Below are positions 59,482-64,000 of a DNA stretch of 64,000 nucleotides, one piece after another (position 1 is the first letter of the stretch; every line of letters begins with the position of its first letter). The DNA is taken from positions 1 through 64,000 of the forward strand of contig JALHOP010000002.1 of assembly GCA_022842935.1 (NCBI GenBank). Reading direction: 5' to 3'. This DNA comes from Myxococcota bacterium (GTDB lineage: Bacteria; Myxococcota; XYA12-FULL-58-9; JALHOP01). The notes beneath the pieces were generated by a model. It searched no databases. It was given only the letters and a program-made list of their open reading frames with translations, and was not told where the DNA came from. Position numbers and translations under genes: made by a program.

Positions 59482-60044
59482 TAGAAGCGAAACATGGCCC
59501 CGGCGTAGCCGTGGATCTTGTCCACGTCTTGGTCGTCGAAGGAGAGGCGTTTGTACTGAACCATCACGAAGCCCTCCAAATTCGCGACCAGCGCAAAGCC
59601 GAAGTAGCCGAGCGCGCCGTAGTGACCGCGGTAGTCGCCAAGTCCGCTGGTGAGTCCGGCAGTGAGTCCGGCGCCCAAGCGGAACGCGGAGAGCGGTACG
59701 ATGAACTTGAAGTTGAGGTCGACGTCGGTCACCGACCTCGTCTGACCGTCGAGGTCCAGCGTGTAGAGCGCCGTTTGGGGAGTGATGTAGAAGGTCTCGA
59801 GCAATGGAATGTCGACGAAGAAGCTCCACGCAAAGGCTGGGCTCCATTCGCTGCGGGCGCCCGCGGACTTCTGGTAGTCCGAGTAGTCGATGCCGGCGGC
59901 TACGCCCAAGCCCACCCCGCGTGGGTTCGATGGGTAGCCGAAGGCGTGCGCCGATGGTGCGAACACGACGTTCGCAACGACCACGAGTGACCAGACAACG
60001 ACGGTGATGACCAAGCTTCGGAGTACGCCAGAGTTGCTCGACAT
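59481..60044 (-). CDS. Outer-membrane beta-barrel protein
   Basis: A 187-residue protein with signal peptide (LVITVVVWSLVVVANVVFAPSAHA). The mature part is amphipathic strands (GVGLGVAAGIDYSDYQ, FAWSFFVDIPLLETFYITPQTALYTLDL, LGYFGFALVANLEGFVMVQYKRLSF) and ends in Phe (GAMFRF), the classic C-terminus recognised by the Bam complex. It is likely an eight-stranded barrel. No substrate or partner is evident. Its start is ATG 60044. Confidence 0.68.
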   Translation of the reverse strand: MSSNSGVLRSLVITVVVWSLVVVANVVFAPSAHAFGYPSNPRGVGLGVAAGIDYSDYQKSAGARSEWSPAFAWSFFVDIPLLETFYITPQTALYTLDLDGQTRSVTDVDLNFKFIVPLSAFRLGAGLTAGLTSGLGDYRGHYGALGYFGFALVANLEGFVMVQYKRLSFDDQDVDKIHGYAGAMFRF

Positions 60045-60160
60045 GACGTCTGCTTAGTGCAAGGGCGTGCTGGGCTGCAACATGGCGACCGCGTTGCCAA
60101 AGACCTTGGGGGTTTTGGCCTTCGCGAATCACAAGCACGCCCAGCCGGCACAAAGGCCGC

Positions 60161-62278
60161 CTATTGCAGCCGCTGCTTCAGGAAGGTCCAAGCCAGCGCT
60201 CGCATCAACGCCGCCTGTTTGTTGTCCGCGGCGCCACCGTGCCCGCCCTCGATGTTTTCATAGTAGAGCACGTCATGCCCCTGCTCTTGCATGCGCGCCA
60301 TCATCTTGCGCGCATGACCAGGATGCACGCGGTCGTCCCGCGTCGAGGTCATGAATAGAATCGCGGGGTACGTCGTGTCCGCTTTGACGTTGTGGTAGGG
60401 CGAGAAGGTCTCGATGAACTTCCAATCGTCGGTGTCGGGGTCGCCGTATTCGGCCATCCACGAAGCGCCAGCGAGCAGTTTACTATAGCGTTTCATGTCG
60501 AGGAGCGGCACCTCGCAGACGACCGCTCCAAACAGCCGCGGGAAGTTGACTGCCATGTTTCCGACAAGCAAACCGCCGTTGCTGCCACCCCAGATGCCAA
60601 GATGTTTCGGTGACGTGACTTTGCGAGCGATGAGATCCTCGGCGACCGCTGCGAAGTCTTCGTAGGCGCGGAAACGCTTGTCCTTCAATGCCGCCTGGTG
60701 CCAGCGCGGCCCGTATTCACCGCCGCCCCGGATATTGGCGACGACGTAGACCCCGCCTTGTCCAAGCCAAGCGCCGAGGGCGCCACTGTAGCCGGGGGTC
60801 AACGGCACCTCGAACCCGCCGTAGCCATAGAGCACAGTCGGGTTCTCACCGTTCAACGCGACGTCCGCTTTGGCGACCATGAAGTATGGCACCCGCGTGC
60901 CGTCTTTGGAGGCGACGAAATGTTGCGTGACAGCAAGGCCCTTGGTCTCGAAGAACGCGGGTAACTGCTTGATGGGCGCGAGCTTCTCGCCGACCCTGCC
61001 AAACGCCAGGGTCGTTGGCGTGAGGTAATCGGTGACCGTCATGAAGATGTCATCCGATTCTTCGCTGTCGACCGGGTCGACTCCAACGCTCCCCAAAGCC
61101 GGCGCGTGCGCCAGGGGCTTCTGTGCCCAGGTACCAGGCGTCAGCACCTCGATGCGATTTTTCACGTCATCGAGCACATTCAGGAGCATGTAGCTCTTGG
61201 TCCAGGAGAAGCCGGCAAGCGAGGTGGTCTCCGTCGGCGTGAACAGGGCACGCAGCTCGCGCTTGCCGCTCATGTACGCGTCGAAATCCGCGACCACCAG
61301 CGAGCCAGGAGCATAGGTCGTCCCGTTTACGGTCCAGGGCTCACGCGGTGTGACCGTGAGCCACTTCTCGTGAACTCCTTTCTCCGCGGAGTCCGGTACA
61401 TCGACCTTCACGAGGCTCCCGTCCTTCGTGCGCAGATAGAGCTCGTTTGCATAGAACGCGATCGACCGGGTGACGAAGTCGCGCTCGAAGCCCGGCGTAT
61501 CGTCATGGCCAGCACCAACCGCGAGGTCGTCGTGTTGACCCTCGTAGACGATCTTCGCCTCGGTCATTGGTTGCGAGCGCCGCCATTCCTTGACGATGCG
61601 CGGGTAGCCAGACGAGGTCATGGAATTGGCGCCGAAGTCCGTCGAGACGTACGTGGTGTTCTCGTCAATCCAGGACACGCCGCCCTTGGCTTCTGGCCGA
61701 ACGAAGCCGTTGGTCACGAAAACCCGCTTGCGCAAGTCGAACTCGCGCGTGACATCGGCGTCAGCGCCGCCGCGTGACAGCGATAGCAGACAATGGACCC
61801 ACTCGCCTTTGCGTTCCTTGGGCCGCAGGCAGTCGGCGCCATGCCAAACCCAGTTCTCTTTCTCGGCCGTGTTCAGTGCATCGACATCGACGATGACATC
61901 CCACTTCGGGTGGTCCTTCTTGTATTCGGCGAAGGTCGTGCGCCGCCAGAGACCGCGCTGGTGCCCGGCGTCCGTCCAGAAGTTGTAGAAGTACTCTCCA
62001 CGTTTGCGGACGTAGGGGATCTTCGCGTCGCTATCGAAGATGGACAGGAGCTTTGCCCTCAGGGGTTCGAACGCAGGATCACTCGCGAGCTTCGCGAGCG
62101 TCGCTTCATTGCGTTCGCGGACCCACGCGAGCTGCTTTTCGCCGCCGACGTCTTCGAGCCAGAGGTGGGGGTCATCCTCGACGGTCTTGGTCACTGGGAC
62201 TCCTGGGCTAGCCGTTGGCGTCGGCGCGCGACACGCAGCGGAGAGCAGCGTCAGGGCAATGGCACAACGCGGGTGCAT
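60161..62278 (-). CDS. Prolyl oligopeptidase lipoprotein (S9A)
   Basis: A 705-residue protein with lipobox-like LLSAAC at its start (ATG 62278). It has an N-terminal POP propeller (DDPHLWLEDVGGEKQLAWVRERN) and a C-terminal alpha/beta-hydrolase domain with Ser566 in GIWGGSNGGLLVGN, Asp near 649 in RDDRVHPGHA and His680 in GGHGG. It cleaves Pro-containing peptides, probably in the periplasm or on the surface. The universal stress gene lies just upstream on the same strand, 47 bases away. Confidence 0.85.
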   Translation of the reverse strand: MHPRCAIALTLLSAACRAPTPTASPGVPVTKTVEDDPHLWLEDVGGEKQLAWVRERNEATLAKLASDPAFEPLRAKLLSIFDSDAKIPYVRKRGEYFYNFWTDAGHQRGLWRRTTFAEYKKDHPKWDVIVDVDALNTAEKENWVWHGADCLRPKERKGEWVHCLLSLSRGGADADVTREFDLRKRVFVTNGFVRPEAKGGVSWIDENTTYVSTDFGANSMTSSGYPRIVKEWRRSQPMTEAKIVYEGQHDDLAVGAGHDDTPGFERDFVTRSIAFYANELYLRTKDGSLVKVDVPDSAEKGVHEKWLTVTPREPWTVNGTTYAPGSLVVADFDAYMSGKRELRALFTPTETTSLAGFSWTKSYMLLNVLDDVKNRIEVLTPGTWAQKPLAHAPALGSVGVDPVDSEESDDIFMTVTDYLTPTTLAFGRVGEKLAPIKQLPAFFETKGLAVTQHFVASKDGTRVPYFMVAKADVALNGENPTVLYGYGGFEVPLTPGYSGALGAWLGQGGVYVVANIRGGGEYGPRWHQAALKDKRFRAYEDFAAVAEDLIARKVTSPKHLGIWGGSNGGLLVGNMAVNFPRLFGAVVCEVPLLDMKRYSKLLAGASWMAEYGDPDTDDWKFIETFSPYHNVKADTTYPAILFMTSTRDDRVHPGHARKMMARMQEQGHDVLYYENIEGGHGGAADNKQAALMRALAWTFLKQRLQ

Positions 62279-62325
62279 GCCCTTCTCGTAGCCGAGACAC
62301 CCAGGGAAAGCGAGGAGGTCGGTCG

Positions 62326-62775
62326 CTACTTCGTCTTGGGTCGCACGATGAGCACGGGGCAATCAGCCGAGCGAACCACCTTCTCGGCTATTGAACCGAG
62401 CAGGGCGTGCTTGATGCCTGTGCGGCCGTGCGTCCCCATGACGATCAAGTCACACCCTTTCTCGCGGGCGTAACGCACGATCTCCGTCGCGGGGACCCCT
62501 TCGACCAAGTCGCCGTCGACATGTGAAGCTCCCGCGCTCTGAGCCGCGCTCTTCTCAGCGGACAACAACTTGTCGAGATCATCGAGGATCTCGCCGAGCT
62601 GCGGTGCGCTGTACAACATGTAGCCCTCCGGCAACACGTAGGCGACGGACTGGAACACATGGACGAACGATAACGTCGCCTCGAACCGCTTCGCGAGCTC
62701 AATCGCGAGGCGCGCTGCGTCTTTTGCGTAAGCAGAGAAGTCAGTCGGTACCAGGATCTTCTTGAAGGTCGTCAT
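62326..62775 (-). CDS. Universal stress protein UspA family
   Basis: A 149-residue protein with KKILVPTDFSAYAKDAARLA at its N-terminus and the ATP-binding signature MGTHGRTGIKHALLGSIAEKVVRSADCPVLIV at its C-terminus (G-x2-G-x9-G-S/T). It is therefore of the ATP-binding UspA type, dimeric and cytoplasmic, usually induced by starvation or oxidative stress. ATG 62775 is chosen. It diverges from the OsmC-like gene; both belong to stress responses. Confidence 0.85.
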   Translation of the reverse strand: MTTFKKILVPTDFSAYAKDAARLAIELAKRFEATLSFVHVFQSVAYVLPEGYMLYSAPQLGEILDDLDKLLSAEKSAAQSAGASHVDGDLVEGVPATEIVRYAREKGCDLIVMGTHGRTGIKHALLGSIAEKVVRSADCPVLIVRPKTK

Positions 62776-63170
62776 CGCTTCGCTCCCAACTTTAAGGTTC
62801 GTACTTTGCCCCGCGCTTTTAGAGGTCGGCTTCGGCGCGCAGCGAAACGACGACCGGGGGCACGACGTCCCGGACCGTACCGTCGACCGAAGCGGCCCGA
62901 CCGGGCGGCTGTCTACGGCACAAACCATCTGCTTTTGCGGACTGCGTCACGGGCCATCTCCACGCACGGCCAGGAGCAACCCCCGTGCCACCAGCGTCGA
63001 GCGCGACTTTCGGCCCTTCGCGTGCGTTTGCGACGCAAGTCCTTCGCGCGGTTCGCCCGCTTGCGCAGGTCTTGCGCGTTTCGTCCCACCAATGCGGCAG
63101 AAGCGCCTCGTAGCGATGGAACGGTCCTTGCGACGGACCCTCGCGTCAACGGCGCACGCAGGAGATCCAC
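62776..63170. other. Divergent intergenic region, UspA-OsmC
   Basis: About 395 bases lie between the divergent starts. Open frames on both strands have the composition of antisense shadow and no recognisable protein. No repeat, hairpin or clear promoter hexamers stand out. Only AGGAG ahead of the OsmC-like ATG is evident. Confidence 0.5.
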
Positions 63171-63614
63171 ATGGCACACACCTATGAAATTCCTATCGAG
63201 CTGGTTGGCAAACGCCGCATCGACGCCAGAGTCCATGACCATCTCATACGCACCGACCAGCCGGTCGCGCGCGGTGGCGACAACGACGCGCCAACGCCAT
63301 TCGACCTCTTCTTGGCCAGCATCGGGACGTGTGCCGGAATCGCCGTACAAACGTTCTGTGCGATGCGCGAAATCCCGTACGAAACCATCGGTCTGATCGA
63401 ACGGGTTGCCTTGGACGACCATGGCGTCATGACAGGTGTAGACCTCGAGATCAGACTGCCAGAGGGGTTTCCGCAGCAATACGTCAACGCGCTGCACAAG
63501 GTCGTCTCGGGATGCACCGTCGCCCGCTCGATTCTGGCGCGCCCGTCTTTCACCGTCTTGACGCGCGCGAGCGACGCCCCCGTCGATGGCTCCCAGAGCG
63601 TAGCGCATGGCTGA
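63171..63614 (+). CDS. OsmC/Ohr family peroxiredoxin-like protein
   Basis: A 147-residue protein with the two catalytic Cys of the family, Cys54 in LASIGTCAGIAVQTFC and Cys115 in VVSGCTVARS, and the upstream Asp/Pro layout GGDNDAPTPFDLFLA. It reduces organic hydroperoxides with dithiol reductants. AGGAG stands before ATG 63171. The last residues overlap the next gene by 8 bases, so the two are cotranscribed. Confidence 0.85.
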   Translation: MAHTYEIPIELVGKRRIDARVHDHLIRTDQPVARGGDNDAPTPFDLFLASIGTCAGIAVQTFCAMREIPYETIGLIERVALDDHGVMTGVDLEIRLPEGFPQQYVNALHKVVSGCTVARSILARPSFTVLTRASDAPVDGSQSVAHG

Positions 63615-64000
63615 CCTGCGCGACGGAGGCTCGTCTCTCGATGCAATCCTGGCACCGCGCTCGGTCGCTGTAGTCGGTGTTTCGCGGGAGCGCGGAAGCA
63701 TAGGCGCGGAGATCTTTCACAACTTGATCGCGTCGGGCTTTCAAGGTCCCGTCTATCCCGTAAACCCGAACGCCGACTGGGTTCAGTCGGTTAAAGCGTA
63801 CGCAAGCATAAGCGACGTACCAGGGACCGTCGACCTCGCCGTCATCACGACCCCGGCCGCCACGGTTCGCGACATCGTCGATGCGTGCGCGGCCAAAGGC
63901 GTCAAGGGTGTCGTCGTCATCAGCGCCGGCTTCGCCGAGGGTGGCGGCGATGCGCGCGCCCAGCAACATGAGCTTGCCGAGCGCTGCAGGCGCGCGGGCA
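63607..64000 (+). CDS. CoA-binding domain protein (acyl-CoA synthetase/Pat type), partial
   Basis: The N-terminal 131 residues run off the window. They form the CoA-binding Rossmann domain of ADP-forming acyl-CoA synthetases and of Pat-type lysine acetyltransferases: LAPRSVAVVGVSRERGSIGAEIFHNLI, VYPVNPNAD, VDLAVITTPAATVRDIVDACAAKGVKGVVVISAGFAE. Which C-terminal domain follows (acetyltransferase or ATP-grasp) is outside the window. The start overlaps the OsmC-like stop. Confidence 0.8.
   Translation, partial: MADLRDGGSSLDAILAPRSVAVVGVSRERGSIGAEIFHNLIASGFQGPVYPVNPNADWVQSVKAYASISDVPGTVDLAVITTPAATVRDIVDACAAKGVKGVVVISAGFAEGGGDARAQQHELAERCRRAG

Noticed and set aside
63171-63614. Minus-strand frames opposite the OsmC-like gene
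   Set aside because: They mirror a well-supported gene and have no independent motif. They are antisense shadow.

Overview
The window is GC-rich bacterial chromosome with dense coding on both strands. Three secreted proteins end in the MYXO-CTERM type of C-terminal sorting tail (a Cys/Gly patch, one hydrophobic helix, then an Arg cluster). Many lipoproteins, Cys-rich extracellular proteins and unrecognised paralogues are also present. Together these point to a Myxococcota (former Deltaproteobacteria) genome, probably Polyangia-like. That placement is an inference from protein features, not a phylogeny.

Positions 1 to about 15.4 kb form an accessory mosaic. At its left end, two single genes (a diverged class III cyclase-like protein and a PIN-like nuclease) sit between three copies of a 147-174 bp structured repeat (family A: 76-222, 962-1108, 2026-2199). 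The genes abut the repeats with 2-14 bp to spare, and the repeat stems covary between copies. The arrangement looks like a gene-cassette array with a recombination-site-like repeat, but no canonical integron attC core was seen. A fourth, half copy lies at 30067. A second, unrelated direct repeat of about 90 bp (family B: 3272, 9146, 10610) flanks a trypsin-like lipoprotein gene and a block holding an FAD oxidase-methyltransferase fusion. Short relics of three housekeeping-type genes (FKBP, sigma-54 activator, branched-chain aminotransferase) lie between these repeats, as expected of a recombination-prone segment.

From 15.5 to 33 kb are single genes and short operons: a DUF4920 lipoprotein, a trimethylamine-dehydrogenase-like flavoprotein, a very Cys-rich MYXO-CTERM protein, a PLP aminotransferase, an uncharacterised three-gene operon (24573-26390), an MFS exporter, a DUF4105-ArsC/Spx pair, a beta-propeller lipoprotein, an FHS-type sugar transporter and an ArsR regulator with a nearby palindrome. 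Three proteins (10700, 11645, 23262) form an unrecognised family with a TM hairpin and a shared C-terminal motif.

From 33 to 64 kb the content looks like core or envelope genes: NhaA, a soluble histidine kinase, a GT-C/YfhO-like membrane protein overlapping a methyltransferase, a solitary HlyD-like adaptor, a large GH15 glucoamylase-type enzyme, a PAP2 phosphatase with an outer-membrane protein, a PheC-like periplasmic protein, an aldehyde dehydrogenase, a leishmanolysin-like metalloprotease, MscS, a P1B metal ATPase fused to hemerythrin, an operon of Hsp70, an HPD-less J-like protein and a membrane protein, an EF-hand protein, a prolyl oligopeptidase, UspA, OsmC and the start of an acyl-CoA synthetase-type CoA-binding protein that runs off the window.

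No rRNA, tRNA, CRISPR array, complete insertion sequence or recombinase gene was recognised.
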